Below are positions 9,482 to 17,761 of a stretch of DNA of 64,000 bases, piece by piece. The stretch is from Candidatus Gastranaerophilales bacterium (lineage in GTDB: Bacteria > Cyanobacteriota > Vampirovibrionia > Gastranaerophilales > Gastranaerophilaceae), in NCBI GenBank assembly GCA_944323995.1, contig CALUUN010000034.1, positions 89,802 to 153,801 on the forward strand, in the 5' to 3' direction. The first letter of the stretch is position 1. The number at the start of each line of letters is the position of its first letter. A program made the position numbers and the translations under genes. The notes under the pieces were generated by a model that worked only from the letters and a program-made list of their open reading frames with translations, did not search any database and had not been told where the DNA came from.

Positions 9482-10192
9482 ATGACCAATCCGTTAAAAG
9501 ATAAAACAAAACCTCCTGACAAGGAGTCATTGCTTGCAATGGTAACTCACGACTTGAAAAATCCGGTCAGCTCCGGAATTCTGGCTGTAAAATTACTGCA
9601 GGATAAAAAACTCTCTCCGCTTAATCCGTATCAAAAAGAAATTGTTGACAACGTTATGGTTGCTTTTAATTATATGCAAAACCTGCTGGATAACCTTCTT
9701 GACAGATATAAAGTCAATAACAAAGTTTATTCGCTGAACAAAAGTACGGTGAATTTTACCGATCTTGTAAGTTCAGTAATTGAAGAATCAAAGTATATTT
9801 TTCTTGATAAACATCAAAGTGTAAAATTTGTCTCCGATGTTAAAAACAACACAATCAGTCTTGATGCTCTTGAAATAAAAAGAGCAATTAATAATCTTAT
9901 GAGCAACGCCGCGAAATATTCACCGGCATATACCCGCACTGTTATTCAACTGTTTGAAAAAGAAAATTCTCTCGGATTATCAATTGAAAATGCAGGATGC
10001 AATTTTGATACGCGGGATCCGAACAAAATTTTTGAAAAATTTGTTTCTCTAAACGATAATTCCAAATCAATTGCGTCAGGCCTCGGGCTTTTTATTGTAA
10101 AAGAAATAGTAGAAGCACACGGCGGCCGCATTTATGTTGAATGTGAAGTCGGAAAATTTACACGGTTTATTTTTACGCTGCCGAGAAAATAA
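9482..10192 (+). CDS. Soluble sensor histidine kinase
   Basis: Two-component kinase lacking membrane segments, so the signal is cytoplasmic. The HisKA H-box is MVTHDLKNPVSSG at about residue 20. The HATPase domain shows the N box INNLMSNAAKYS and the G2 box GLGLFIVKEIVEAHGGRIYVE. At 236 aa it has almost no N-terminal sensory domain, so input probably comes from a partner protein. No response regulator lies next to it. The start at 9482 has only a weak GGG-type ribosome-binding site; the TAAAATTTAATTAAT stretch at about 9446-9460 is a possible promoter. Confidence 0.85.
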   Translation: MTNPLKDKTKPPDKESLLAMVTHDLKNPVSSGILAVKLLQDKKLSPLNPYQKEIVDNVMVAFNYMQNLLDNLLDRYKVNNKVYSLNKSTVNFTDLVSSVIEESKYIFLDKHQSVKFVSDVKNNTISLDALEIKRAINNLMSNAAKYSPAYTRTVIQLFEKENSLGLSIENAGCNFDTRDPNKIFEKFVSLNDNSKSIASGLGLFIVKEIVEAHGGRIYVECEVGKFTRFIFTLPRK

Positions 10193-10227
10193 TTCATTTA
10201 AAGCATTAAAACTTTTCTAAAAAGGCT

Positions 10228-10233
10228 TATAAT
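10228..10233 (+). promoter_or_regulatory. -10 box of xerC, leaderless geometry
   Basis: TATAAT followed by 7 bases and the ATG at 10241; no ribosome-binding site between them. Confidence 0.55.
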
Positions 10234-10240
10234 CTGAATT

Positions 10241-11095
10241 ATGAACATGCAGCTTTTATCGGAATATCTTGAATATCTGGATGTTGAAAAAGGCCTGAGT
10301 GAAAATACCACATCAGCTTACCGCCGTGATTTGAACGACTTTATGGAAAATTGCCTGATTCCTTTTTCGGATATTCAGCGCAGTCAAATTACAACATATA
10401 TAAGAAATCTGCATGAAAAAAATTATTCCCCGTCAAGCATAATGCGAAAAATAGCTGCCCTGCGCGGATTTTTCAAATGGCTTTGCGTAAACGGATACTG
10501 TAACACTGACCCCACTTTAACCCTTGAACTGCCCAAAGCACCCAAAAAACTTCCCAAAATTATGACCGTTAATGAAATCGAAACCATCTTGAACCGGAAT
10601 CTTTCCAAATCCGAAAAAGTTATTATTGAACTTTTGTACGGCTGCGGTTTGAGAGTATCAGAGCTTGTTAACCTTAATATCAACGATTACGATTTAAGCG
10701 GAAAATATATTCAGTGTTTCGGCAAGGGTTCCAAAGAAAGAATTATTCCGCTCGGGTCAAAGGCTGTTTCCGCAATCAAAAATTACCTGCCCGAAAGGGA
10801 TTTTTTGCTGCAAAAATTCCGGCTTGATACAAAACGGCTTTTAATCCATAAACACGGCAGAGAAATGACACGTCAGGATGTTTATAATTTTATTCATGAA
10901 CAGGGCAAAAAAATTCACAAAGCTATATCTCCTCATACGCTCCGCCACAGTTTTGCGACACATCTTCTGGAAAACGGAGCCGATTTGCGTGTTGTACAGG
11001 AACTTCTCGGACACAGCAATGTTTCAACAACACAACTTTACACTCACATAAGCAAAAAACGTCTGAAAGAAGTCTATTTCGCAATAAATAATTAA
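10241..11095 (+). CDS. xerC: Tyrosine recombinase XerC/XerD
   Basis: Site-specific recombinase resolving chromosome dimers at dif. The N-terminal core-binding domain (about 1-85; YLDVEKGLSENTTSAYRRDL) and the catalytic domain with YGCGLRVSELVNL (Arg I), the HTLRHSFATHLLENGADLRVVQELLGHSNVSTTQLYTH box (His/Arg, His, Tyr nucleophile) are all present. 284 aa, normal. Only one Xer copy is in the window. The separate integrase at 29733 is much shorter and divergent. Whether this is XerC or XerD cannot be decided from sequence alone. Confidence 0.93.
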   Translation: MNMQLLSEYLEYLDVEKGLSENTTSAYRRDLNDFMENCLIPFSDIQRSQITTYIRNLHEKNYSPSSIMRKIAALRGFFKWLCVNGYCNTDPTLTLELPKAPKKLPKIMTVNEIETILNRNLSKSEKVIIELLYGCGLRVSELVNLNINDYDLSGKYIQCFGKGSKERIIPLGSKAVSAIKNYLPERDFLLQKFRLDTKRLLIHKHGREMTRQDVYNFIHEQGKKIHKAISPHTLRHSFATHLLENGADLRVVQELLGHSNVSTTQLYTHISKKRLKEVYFAINN

Positions 11096-11123
11096 ATTCC
11101 GAAAAATATTTTTTAAAATTCGC

Positions 11124-11150
11124 TTGCAAAAACTTCTTTTATGCTAGTAT
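11124..11150 (+). promoter_or_regulatory. Promoter of bioD, leaderless geometry
   Basis: TTGCAA at 11124-11129 and TAGTAT at 11145-11150; the ATG at 11157 follows after 6 bases. The 15-bp spacer is short. Confidence 0.5.
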
Positions 11151-11156
11151 AGAGCT

Positions 11157-11876
11157 ATGTTAGAGTTATTTGTATCCGGATCGGAAAAACACAGCGGAAA
11201 AACATTTATAACGGCAGGACTTGCCGCAACAATGCAGAGCCTGGGGTATTCGTCCTGTGTTTATAAACCCGTGCAAACGGGCGCTATAGAAAAAAGCGGG
11301 TTTATTCAGGCACCGGATCTTGCCTTTGTAAAATTCATTGATCCGTACATTAAAACGTATTTTTCATATCTTTTAAAAAGTGATGCAATACCTGCTGTGG
11401 CGGCCGAACTTGAACACACTTTGATAGACAAAGAAATAATTTATCAGGATTACGCGAGCATTAAAAAAGAATACGAATGCATTTTGACTGACGGCACAAT
11501 AGGACTTGCAACACCTTTGGGTGAAGGCTTTTTGGAACAGGACATGATAAAAATGCTGGATATACCCGTTTTGCTTGTGGTTTCACCTTCCGAAAACTCC
11601 GTTAATAACACAATTTCAAGCGTCAATCAGGCTTTTGCCGCAGGTATAAAAATCCGCGGCGTAATCATAAACGACTGCCCCGAAGTTATTCAGGATTTGA
11701 ATATAAAATCCATGCCCAGACTGATTGAAAAATACACCGACGCTAAAATCCTCGGTGTCATGCCGCATATAGAAGATTTGAAAAAAATTAACCCGAATGA
11801 CTTAATCTCAAATGTTTTGACCGGTATTGACATAGAAAGCGTTTTCAATGTCAAAATCGCAAAACTGGAATTATAA
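11157..11876 (+). CDS. bioD: Dethiobiotin synthetase
   Basis: ATP-dependent carboxylase closing the ureido ring of dethiobiotin in biotin synthesis. The P-loop variant FVSGSEKHSGKTFITAGLA starts at residue 5, followed by YKPVQTGAIE (the KPVQTG substrate motif) and a C-terminal IRGVIINDCPE. 239 aa, normal length. It stands alone, with no other bio genes nearby, so the rest of the pathway must be elsewhere or partly absent. Likely leaderless from the TAGTAT box 6 bases upstream. Confidence 0.88.
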   Translation: MLELFVSGSEKHSGKTFITAGLAATMQSLGYSSCVYKPVQTGAIEKSGFIQAPDLAFVKFIDPYIKTYFSYLLKSDAIPAVAAELEHTLIDKEIIYQDYASIKKEYECILTDGTIGLATPLGEGFLEQDMIKMLDIPVLLVVSPSENSVNNTISSVNQAFAAGIKIRGVIINDCPEVIQDLNIKSMPRLIEKYTDAKILGVMPHIEDLKKINPNDLISNVLTGIDIESVFNVKIAKLEL

Positions 11877-11971
11877 ATCTATATCAAAAATAAATTGTAA
11901 CGATATATAAAGATTATATACTTTTAAGGCAATTTTCTCTTAACAAATTTTTTAAATAAAGTATAACGAGG

Positions 11972-11977
11972 TATAAT
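11972..11977 (+). promoter_or_regulatory. -10 box of the 11984 gene, leaderless geometry
   Basis: TATAAT followed by 6 bases and ATG at 11984. No ribosome-binding site. Confidence 0.55.
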
Positions 11978-11983
11978 TACGTT

Positions 11984-12166
11984 ATGGATGAGAGAAACGA
12001 TCAAAACTTAAGAGTAATAGAGAATTCTCAAGAGATGAGAGGAAATGAAGTTTCTGAGCAAATTCGTTTGTCTCGCCAGACAAATCCTATTGTTAGAAAG
12101 TTGTTGAAATTTGGCAGAGCCGAATTAACACACAAATTTTCGGTCAAAGATTTGTTCACGCGTTAG
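11984..12166 (+). CDS. Small protein, unknown
   Basis: A 60-residue, highly charged protein (rich in Arg, Asn, Glu) with no signal peptide, membrane segment or known motif. The main reason to believe it is real is the perfect TATAAT box placed 6 bases before its ATG, the same geometry seen at proB, alr, xerC and bioD. A second reading frame starts soon after its stop, so the two may share a transcript. Confidence 0.45.
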   Translation: MDERNDQNLRVIENSQEMRGNEVSEQIRLSRQTNPIVRKLLKFGRAELTHKFSVKDLFTR

Positions 12167-12265
12167 GAATATGCGCACGGTTTTATGAGGACCGCACGGC
12201 AGCGTAATGATCTGCCGGTTTGCGAAATTCTGAAAGTTATACTTCGTTATTCTTTCAGGCAGTGT

Positions 12266-12757
12266 ATGTACGAGATTAAAAAACAGATTTATCTTGATTT
12301 AACCAAAACACAGAAATCCGCTCTGTGTAATTATTTGCGTGCACTGGTTAAAAAATCGCCGGAATATTCCGCAGATGAGATTCTGGAAAAATTTATTGAC
12401 GATGAAAAATATTATCTGGATATAAACGCGTCGCGGTTTGAATTTCTGGCGGAAAAACTGGACGATGAAGAATTTTTGAACGAAACAAAAAAATATTTAT
12501 ACGAATGCCGTAAATATTACGATTACAAAAAATCACAGCAGCCGATAATTGAGGCGCAAAAAGAATTTGAAAAGAAAAAACGAGCTTTTCTGCGTGAAGT
12601 AAAAATGTCAAAAGAATCTCCGACAAAAAAACAATTGTACTATTACGACAAACTCTGTAAAGAATATAACCTTGAAAAAAAAGAATTGACATCAAAACTT
12701 GAAGCCCGCAACGAAATTGATAAAATATTAAACGAGCACACGGTTGAAGTTAGTTAG
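12266..12757 (+). CDS. Unknown charged helical protein
   Basis: About 163 residues from ATG 12266 (an in-frame ATG at 12185 would add 27 less convincing residues; neither has a strong ribosome-binding site, although AGGC lies just before 12266). Mostly helical and lysine/glutamate-rich. The motif SPTKKQLYYYDKLCKEYNL near residue 125 resembles the short SxKQ...Y..L helical motif seen at the ends of some DNA-metabolism proteins, but this is too little for a function. It runs toward the initiator tRNA terminator on the opposite strand. Confidence 0.55.
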   Translation: MYEIKKQIYLDLTKTQKSALCNYLRALVKKSPEYSADEILEKFIDDEKYYLDINASRFEFLAEKLDDEEFLNETKKYLYECRKYYDYKKSQQPIIEAQKEFEKKKRAFLREVKMSKESPTKKQLYYYDKLCKEYNLEKKELTSKLEARNEIDKILNEHTVEVS

Positions 12758-12780
12758 TATATCGGTCAGAGTTTTCGCGC

Positions 12781-12821
12781 AAATAAAAATAATAGCAAAG
12801 TTTTTAGACTTTGCTATTATT
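12781..12821 (-). terminator. Terminator of the initiator tRNA gene
   Basis: Stem AATAATAGCAAAGT / ACTTTGCTATTATT (12788-12801 with 12808-12821), followed on the minus strand by a T-rich run. It may also stop transcription from the plus-strand gene ending at 12757. Confidence 0.8.
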
Positions 12822-12831
12822 ACTTTTCACT

Positions 12832-12908
<77 letters not shown>

Positions 12909-12998
12909 TTATTTAATTTTGGAGTTCAGACAACCACCATTATCATTTACCCCCATCCCATTATTAAACGCTAAAAAACAAAAATCAAGACCCATGAT

Positions 12999-13322
12999 TT
13001 ATTTTAACAAAAATGTCCGCACATATTTATGTGCAAGTGCCAGTTCATCATTATTCAGCTTATCAAGCATTGTTATAATATCAGATTTCAAATCTTTTTG
13101 ATCCTGCAGGTAATAGAATTCAAACAAGTCTTTAGGTTCAACATCTAAAGATGTTGCTAATCGTTCAATTAAATCCGGCGAAGGAAAATTTTTGCCGCTC
13201 TCTATGCAGCTTATATGTTTATCATCAACGTTTACAAATTCGGCAAGCTGTGCTTGTGTCAATTTTTTCTTTTTACGGTATTCTTTAATTTTTTTCCCGA
13301 ACAGTATTTTTATACCGGTCAT
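12999..13322 (-). CDS. XRE-family transcriptional regulator
   Basis: 107 aa. The N-terminal helix-turn-helix is clear (YRKKKKLTQAQLAEFVNVDDKHISCIESGKNFPSPDLIERLATSLDVEPKDLF), followed by a 35-residue helical tail that may dimerise. A GAGAGGTG ribosome-binding site precedes the ATG. Repeated TAGGTAAAT half-sites lie in the 115 bases between it and the next gene and overlap that gene's promoter, so this protein probably represses (and perhaps autoregulates) from there. The apparent target is a truncated gene. Confidence 0.85.
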   Translation of the reverse strand: MTGIKILFGKKIKEYRKKKKLTQAQLAEFVNVDDKHISCIESGKNFPSPDLIERLATSLDVEPKDLFEFYYLQDQKDLKSDIITMLDKLNNDELALAHKYVRTFLLK

Positions 13323-13376
13323 TTTTCACCTCTCACTTAATTTTATTAAGTTTTTTAAATATATAAAATGCTAAAT

Positions 13377-13436
13377 TAGGTAATATATTGACTAAAATTT
13401 ACCTATTTGATAGAATTTATAACCGGATAGGTAAAT
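13377..13436. promoter_or_regulatory. Promoter with three TAGGTAAAT-type operators
   Basis: TTGACT (13388-13393), 17-bp spacer and TAGAAT (13411-13416) form a good plus-strand promoter. ATTTACCTA (13397-13405) lies in the spacer and its exact inverted copy TAGGTAAAT (13428-13436) lies at the start of the transcript. A third half-site, TAGGTAAT, is at 13377-13384. Binding by the adjacent XRE regulator is inferred. Confidence 0.6.
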
Positions 13437-13449
13437 TCCGGCGGATTAA

Positions 13450-13878
13450 ATACCTTATTTACGGAAATTTTATACAAAATTCAAATACACAAAACACGTT
13501 ATCAAAACCCGAAAATTTCATAACGCAACAGCTGTTCATACCGGCGAAGAGCTTATGCTTTTAAAAAGCCGGTTTCCCGAAAATATAGAGTTGTATGTTG
13601 CAAAACTCAACAATAAAATGATAGCCGGAACAGTCTTGTTTATTTATGATAATCTTGTGCATACACAGTATCTTGCAGCGGACGATACAGCAAGAGAAGT
13701 CGGTGCGCTGGATTTTGTAATCAGTGAACTTTTAACGATATATAAAGACAAAAAGTATTTTGATTTCGGAATTTCAACCGAAAACAACGGCAGATATCTT
13801 AATGAAGGCTTAATAAGACAAAAAGAAGGTTTCGGCGGCAGAGTTATTGCTTACAACACTTATTTACTTTGTAACTAA
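13450..13878 (+). pseudogene. Truncated acetyltransferase (BioF2/FemAB-like GNAT), C-terminal part only
   Basis: The open frame from 13450 has no ATG until 13555, yet the in-frame sequence upstream of it (FHNATAVHTGEELMLLKSRF) reads as a natural continuation, and it resembles the C-terminal half of acyltransferases of the BioF2-like/FemAB type: KLNNKMIAGTVLFIYDNLVHTQYLAADD, then YFDFGISTENNGRYLNEGLIRQKEGFGGR. Such proteins are about 300 aa or more; here about 142 codons remain and the N-terminal half is missing. A good promoter under apparent XRE control still points at it. Either a decaying gene or a short domain starting at 13555. Confidence 0.6.
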
Positions 13879-14987
13879 ACCCCGATTACAGAGCGGGTGT
13901 TTTTGACCTGTAATTTATCAAGCAGTTTTTTTATTGAAACAAGTATTGCCATGCTTATTGCCGTAACCGCGACAAACCTTAAAACGGCAATAACACTTGC
14001 CGTCAAAAATTCCTCCGGTGAATTTACCGGCAAAACTTTCGGCAAATTAAAAATTTGGTTGAAAGCAAAAAAGATATACCAGTGAACAAAGAATATTGAA
14101 AAACTGTATTTTGCAATCAAATCAGCACTTGTGTTAAACCATTTGCAATTTTTAACCGGTTCGTCGTAATGTTTCAGATACCCCAGCACAACAAGCGTCA
14201 AAAAGATTTTTGAAATAGTACCGTTTGCAAAATTATACGTGTGCAAGAGATAAACATCAACCGCGGAGGTCAGAAGCATAAGCCCGATAAATCCCCATCT
14301 GAATTTATAGCACAAATCAATTTTATCTTTATATGCTGAAAAATACATTCCGAGAACATACATTGATGCAAAATGTACAAATCCGTTCAAAATATATTTT
14401 AAGTATTCAACATATTTTGCCGAATAACTTAATCCCGCAACAGTTTCGGGTTCAAGCGTCATGCGCGTAATAAAAAACGTTACAAGAAACAGCAGCGGCA
14501 GTAATTTGTAAAGAATTTTTTTCCGCTCCAAAATCAAAAATACATCCGCAAGCAAAAAGAAAATACAAATCATCGGAATATACCAGGTCGGCACATTGTG
14601 AACACGTCCTGTTGTTAAAAACACCCCGATTTGTGCAAACGGATTCAAACCGTCAAAAGGGTTTCCGTAAGCCAGCGGCATGGCAAAACAAAGTATTATA
14701 CCGGGAACTGCCGTGATAATATACGGCAGGATAACGTTTGTCCATTTCTTTTTCAAATAAGTTTTATACTCATACCTGTCAGACAAATGCTGAAACAAAA
14801 AACCGGAAATAAATATGAAAAGTGCCGTTCCGCCGGTAAAAATTTCAAACGCAATATTATTAAGCCATGTGCCGGAATTACCCATCTGCATTGTGTGTCC
14901 GACAACAATCAACAATATTGCGAGTCCTCTGAAAACATTTATATAATTAAGCATCTGCCGTTTTGGTTTTTGAATATTTTGCTGCAT
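13875..14987 (-). CDS. Acyltransferase family 3 membrane protein (OafA/YrhL-like)
   Basis: A 370-aa inner-membrane protein with about ten hydrophobic segments. The N-terminus YINVFRGLAILLIVVGHTMQMG carries the family's R-G...HT active-site region (membrane-bound O-acyltransferases that acetylate surface sugars, LPS or peptidoglycan). It starts 9 bases after the 174-aa gene and lies in the same direction as rpmH-rnpA, so it probably belongs to that operon. Substrate unknown. It converges with the truncated acetyltransferase and overlaps it by 4 bases. Confidence 0.82.
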   Translation of the reverse strand: MQQNIQKPKRQMLNYINVFRGLAILLIVVGHTMQMGNSGTWLNNIAFEIFTGGTALFIFISGFLFQHLSDRYEYKTYLKKKWTNVILPYIITAVPGIILCFAMPLAYGNPFDGLNPFAQIGVFLTTGRVHNVPTWYIPMICIFFLLADVFLILERKKILYKLLPLLFLVTFFITRMTLEPETVAGLSYSAKYVEYLKYILNGFVHFASMYVLGMYFSAYKDKIDLCYKFRWGFIGLMLLTSAVDVYLLHTYNFANGTISKIFLTLVVLGYLKHYDEPVKNCKWFNTSADLIAKYSFSIFFVHWYIFFAFNQIFNLPKVLPVNSPEEFLTASVIAVLRFVAVTAISMAILVSIKKLLDKLQVKNTRSVIGV

Positions 14988-14996
14988 AAATTCCCC

Positions 14997-15521
14997 TTAA
15001 TAACTTTTGACTGCGCCCCAGGCGCGAATTGTACCGCGCTCGTATTTGATAAGATAATAGTCGCCTTCTTTTACATATTCTATTGTAGCACTCATATGGA
15101 TTTTTTCTTCATCCGGCGGCATACCTACTTCGGCGCGCTTTTTGTTTGTTTTTTCGCGTTCTTTTTCACGTTTCTTTTTTATTTTTTGATACTCTTTGTC
15201 ATGGTCTTTGTTGAAGGCTTCTTTATCTTCCTCAACTTTAAATACCGGAATAATCGCAACAGGATTTTTGGTTTGCATCAGTATTAAAAAATCACGTTCG
15301 TCCGAAAGCGCAAGTTCATAATGTCCCGCGGGAATAGTATTTCCCTGGCTGTCCGCGATTTTATCAACTATGATAAGCACGGGGTAATCGGAATCTTTTA
15401 AAGAATACCTGTAAATAGCCTGCGAGCCGAGCTGAACGCCGGAAGTTTCCTGCGGATGAACGGGATACGGTCGGATTTCTTTGAAATTCAAAATTGTTTC
15501 GGTATACAACCCCTCAAGCAT
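14997..15521 (-). CDS. Unknown protein in the rnpA operon
   Basis: 174 aa. The first 85 residues look like a small beta-rich domain; then comes a long highly charged helix (KDHDKEYQKIKKKREKEREKTNKKRAE, about 105-130) and a beta-rich end (YVKEGDYYLIKYERGTIRAWG). No signal peptide or membrane segment. Its ATG overlaps the rnpA stop (TAATG), so translation is coupled. In most bacteria this slot holds yidD and yidC. This protein resembles neither, and I do not recognise it. Confidence 0.7.
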   Translation of the reverse strand: MLEGLYTETILNFKEIRPYPVHPQETSGVQLGSQAIYRYSLKDSDYPVLIIVDKIADSQGNTIPAGHYELALSDERDFLILMQTKNPVAIIPVFKVEEDKEAFNKDHDKEYQKIKKKREKEREKTNKKRAEVGMPPDEEKIHMSATIEYVKEGDYYLIKYERGTIRAWGAVKSY

Positions 15522-15874
15522 TATTCAATCCCCGATACAAGTTTTCTCACGGCATTGTCTATTTCTTTAAAACTTTTGCCGAGCGCATTTTCGCTTCCGA
15601 CAAATACAAGCGACAAATATTTCTGGGAATTTCCGAGATTATTTTCTTTTAACAAAAGTCTGTAACTTTCCCGCATAAGACGTTTTAAGCGGTTTCTTTT
15701 AACCGCGCGTTTGTGAACTTTTTTACTCACTACAAACCCGACTTTTGTTGGGGAATCGTCTTTTTTAAGGATGCCTGCAAACAAAGTCACTCCGCCCTTG
15801 TGGGAGGAGTTTCTGACTTTATATGTTGCTTTAAATGCGGATCTGTTTTTCAATCTGTATTGTTTTGGTAACAT
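15521..15874 (-). CDS. rnpA: Ribonuclease P protein component
   Basis: Small basic protein that, with the RNase P RNA, matures tRNA 5' ends. LPKQYRLKNRSAFKATYK begins the protein, and the family signature KKVHKRAVKRNRLKRLMRESYRL (RNR motif) sits at about residues 50-72. 117 aa, normal. rpmH is 40 bases upstream, the conserved order of nearly all bacteria. Confidence 0.95.
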   Translation of the reverse strand: MLPKQYRLKNRSAFKATYKVRNSSHKGGVTLFAGILKKDDSPTKVGFVVSKKVHKRAVKRNRLKRLMRESYRLLLKENNLGNSQKYLSLVFVGSENALGKSFKEIDNAVRKLVSGIE

Positions 15875-15914
15875 TTAAAATCCGCCTTTCATTTTGTTAC
15901 CGGTTTAAAACCGA

Positions 15915-16067
15915 TTAAGCACGTTCTTTAGCTGTGATAGCCAATTTGTGGCGGCCTTTAGCGCGGCGTCTGTTCAAAACTTCTCTGCCGCCCGGGGTAG
16001 CCATTCTTGCTCTGAAACCGCTCACATGCTGTCTTTTTACTTTAGTTCCTTCTAGTGTACGTCTCAT
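15915..16067 (-). CDS. rpmH: 50S ribosomal protein L34
   Basis: A 50-residue very basic protein. [20 protein letters not shown] starts it and [20 protein letters not shown] is the classic L34 core. The ribosome-binding site AAGGAA lies 8 bases before the ATG at 16067. Upstream of rnpA, as expected. The first residues MRRTLEGTK (rather than the enteric MKRTFQPS) match the cyanobacterial/plastid style of L34. Confidence 0.95.
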   Translation of the reverse strand: MRRTLEGTKVKRQHVSGFRARMATPGGREVLNRRRAKGRHKLAITAKERA

Positions 16068-16163
16068 TTTCTAATTCCTTTTTGTTTATATTTGTCGTAT
16101 GATTTTTATGTTAAATAAAAAAAAGTCATTAGTCAATATAAAACGAATGCGAGGTTAAATAAT

Positions 16164-16970
16164 ATGAACAAAAAAATAGGTTTTATCGGATGCGGCAAGA
16201 TGGCAAGCGCCATTATCAAAGGGATTACATCATCCTGTTGCGGTGAAAAATATGAACTTAAAGGATCGGAAATAAATTGCGAAATAGCCGAACTTGCGCA
16301 AAACAGACTCCAAATTCCGGTTATGACCGATAACAGACTGCTTGTCATGGACAGCGACGTAATTTTTCTGGCGGTAAAACCCAATTATGTTCAACAAATT
16401 CTTGAAGAAATTAAAGACGAAATCACACCCGATAAACTTGTTGTATCAATTGCGGCAGGTGTCAGCACATCAAAGATTGAAAAAATTCTTCATCAGGCTC
16501 GCATAGTTCGTGTTATGCCGAACACTCCGGCTCTTGTTCTTGAAGGTATGAGCGGAATCTGCAAGGGTGAATTTGCACGGGATGAAGATGCGGCATTTGT
16601 TATGAAATTGCTTTCAAATATCGGAAAATGCATTGAAGTTACCGAAGAGCAAATGGATATCGTAACCGCAATTTCAGGTTCCGGCCCGGCATTTTTCTAT
16701 AAGGTTATAGAAGATATGGCGCGTGCGGGAGAAAAACTCGGACTGGATTATGAAAAATCCTTGCTGCTTGCCGCACAAACCGCTCTCGGTTCTGCCGCAA
16801 TGGTATTTAACAGAGGCGAATTAACCGTTCAAAACCTGATTGACAACGTGGCAACAAAAGGCGGCTGTACATTTGTCGGGATAAGCGTTATGAACGAAGA
16901 AAATTCAGACAAATTGTTCTATGATGTAATAAGTGAAACCGCCAAAAAAGCACATGAACTCGGCAATTAA
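16164..16970 (+). CDS. proC: Pyrroline-5-carboxylate reductase
   Basis: NAD(P)H-dependent last step of proline synthesis. The Rossmann motif GFIGCGKMASAIIKGI is at residue 5. IFLAVKPNYVQQIL, VRVMPNTPALVLEGMSGIC, the dimer-domain signature AISGSGPAFFYKVIEDMARAGEKLGL and VATKGGCTFVG are all in place. 268 aa. GAGG precedes the ATG. Divergent from rpmH and convergent with btuF, overlapping it by 4 bases. Confidence 0.95.
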   Translation: MNKKIGFIGCGKMASAIIKGITSSCCGEKYELKGSEINCEIAELAQNRLQIPVMTDNRLLVMDSDVIFLAVKPNYVQQILEEIKDEITPDKLVVSIAAGVSTSKIEKILHQARIVRVMPNTPALVLEGMSGICKGEFARDEDAAFVMKLLSNIGKCIEVTEEQMDIVTAISGSGPAFFYKVIEDMARAGEKLGLDYEKSLLLAAQTALGSAAMVFNRGELTVQNLIDNVATKGGCTFVGISVMNEENSDKLFYDVISETAKKAHELGN

Positions 16971-17761
16971 TTGAGTTTTGAAAAAAATTCCACTGCTCTG
17001 TAAATTCTCGGGCCCGGGCGGTTTATCATATCAATTTGTTCCTGAGTGAGAAAAATTATTTTTGATTTCGGAAAAAGCTGTTTTATTCTTGCGTTATTTG
17101 CGGCAAAACAGACAACCACAATATCCGGTTCCGTTTTGATTGCATATTCATCGGATACCGGAGGATAAAAAAGATCTATATCTTCCGCTGCCGGAATGTT
17201 GCCTGATTTTTTTATAACATCGGTTATAAAACTTTTTTTACCGACTGTTATAATCGGGTCGGTCTGTATCATGTAAAAAATCTTTTTAGGCGGATTTTTT
17301 GAACTTGATTTTGCAATTTTGGTTTTTATATCTTTAACCAGCAAATCGGCTTTTTGTCCGGAATTTGTCATTTCGCCGATTTTGTATATGTTTTTGTAAA
17401 TATCGTCAATTGTTTCAAAGTTAAAAATAACCGGTTTGATTTTTATTCCTTCAAAATCGCTTAAAAGTCCGTGAGAGTTGTCGGGAACAAAAATGTAATC
17501 AGGATTAAGTCTGATAATTTTTTCCTTATTTAAAAAATACGCATCGCCGACTTTTTCTTTAAGCATGGCTTCTTTCGGGTAATTACATGCGGTTGACACC
17601 CCTATAAGATTATCCTGAACATCAAGCGCATAAATAATTTCGGTAACTGCGGGCGCAAGGCTGATAATTTTCGGGTTTGAAACTTCTTTTGCCGCCGACG
17701 TATTCAAGCCGAGAACAAAAACTGATAAAATTAAAAATAATTTATTTAATAATTTGCACAT
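16967..17761 (-). CDS. btuF: Periplasmic vitamin B12 (corrinoid) binding protein of the ABC importer
   Basis: The N-terminus MCKLLNKLFLILSVFVLGLNTSAA is a signal peptide. The mature part follows the helical-backbone (BtuF/FhuD) fold with KIISLAPAVTEIIYALDVQDNLIGVSTACNYP, DYIFVPDNSHG and the closing GPRIYRAVEFFSKL. It captures corrinoid in the periplasm and delivers it to BtuCD. The start is chosen at 17761, which has GGAG 7 bases upstream; a further in-frame ATG at 17779 lies inside btuD. The gene overlaps btuD by 20 bases. B12 as ligand is inferred from the riboswitch and receptor; iron-siderophore proteins look similar. Confidence 0.85.
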   Translation of the reverse strand: MCKLLNKLFLILSVFVLGLNTSAAKEVSNPKIISLAPAVTEIIYALDVQDNLIGVSTACNYPKEAMLKEKVGDAYFLNKEKIIRLNPDYIFVPDNSHGLLSDFEGIKIKPVIFNFETIDDIYKNIYKIGEMTNSGQKADLLVKDIKTKIAKSSSKNPPKKIFYMIQTDPIITVGKKSFITDVIKKSGNIPAAEDIDLFYPPVSDEYAIKTEPDIVVVCFAANNARIKQLFPKSKIIFLTQEQIDMINRPGPRIYRAVEFFSKLN

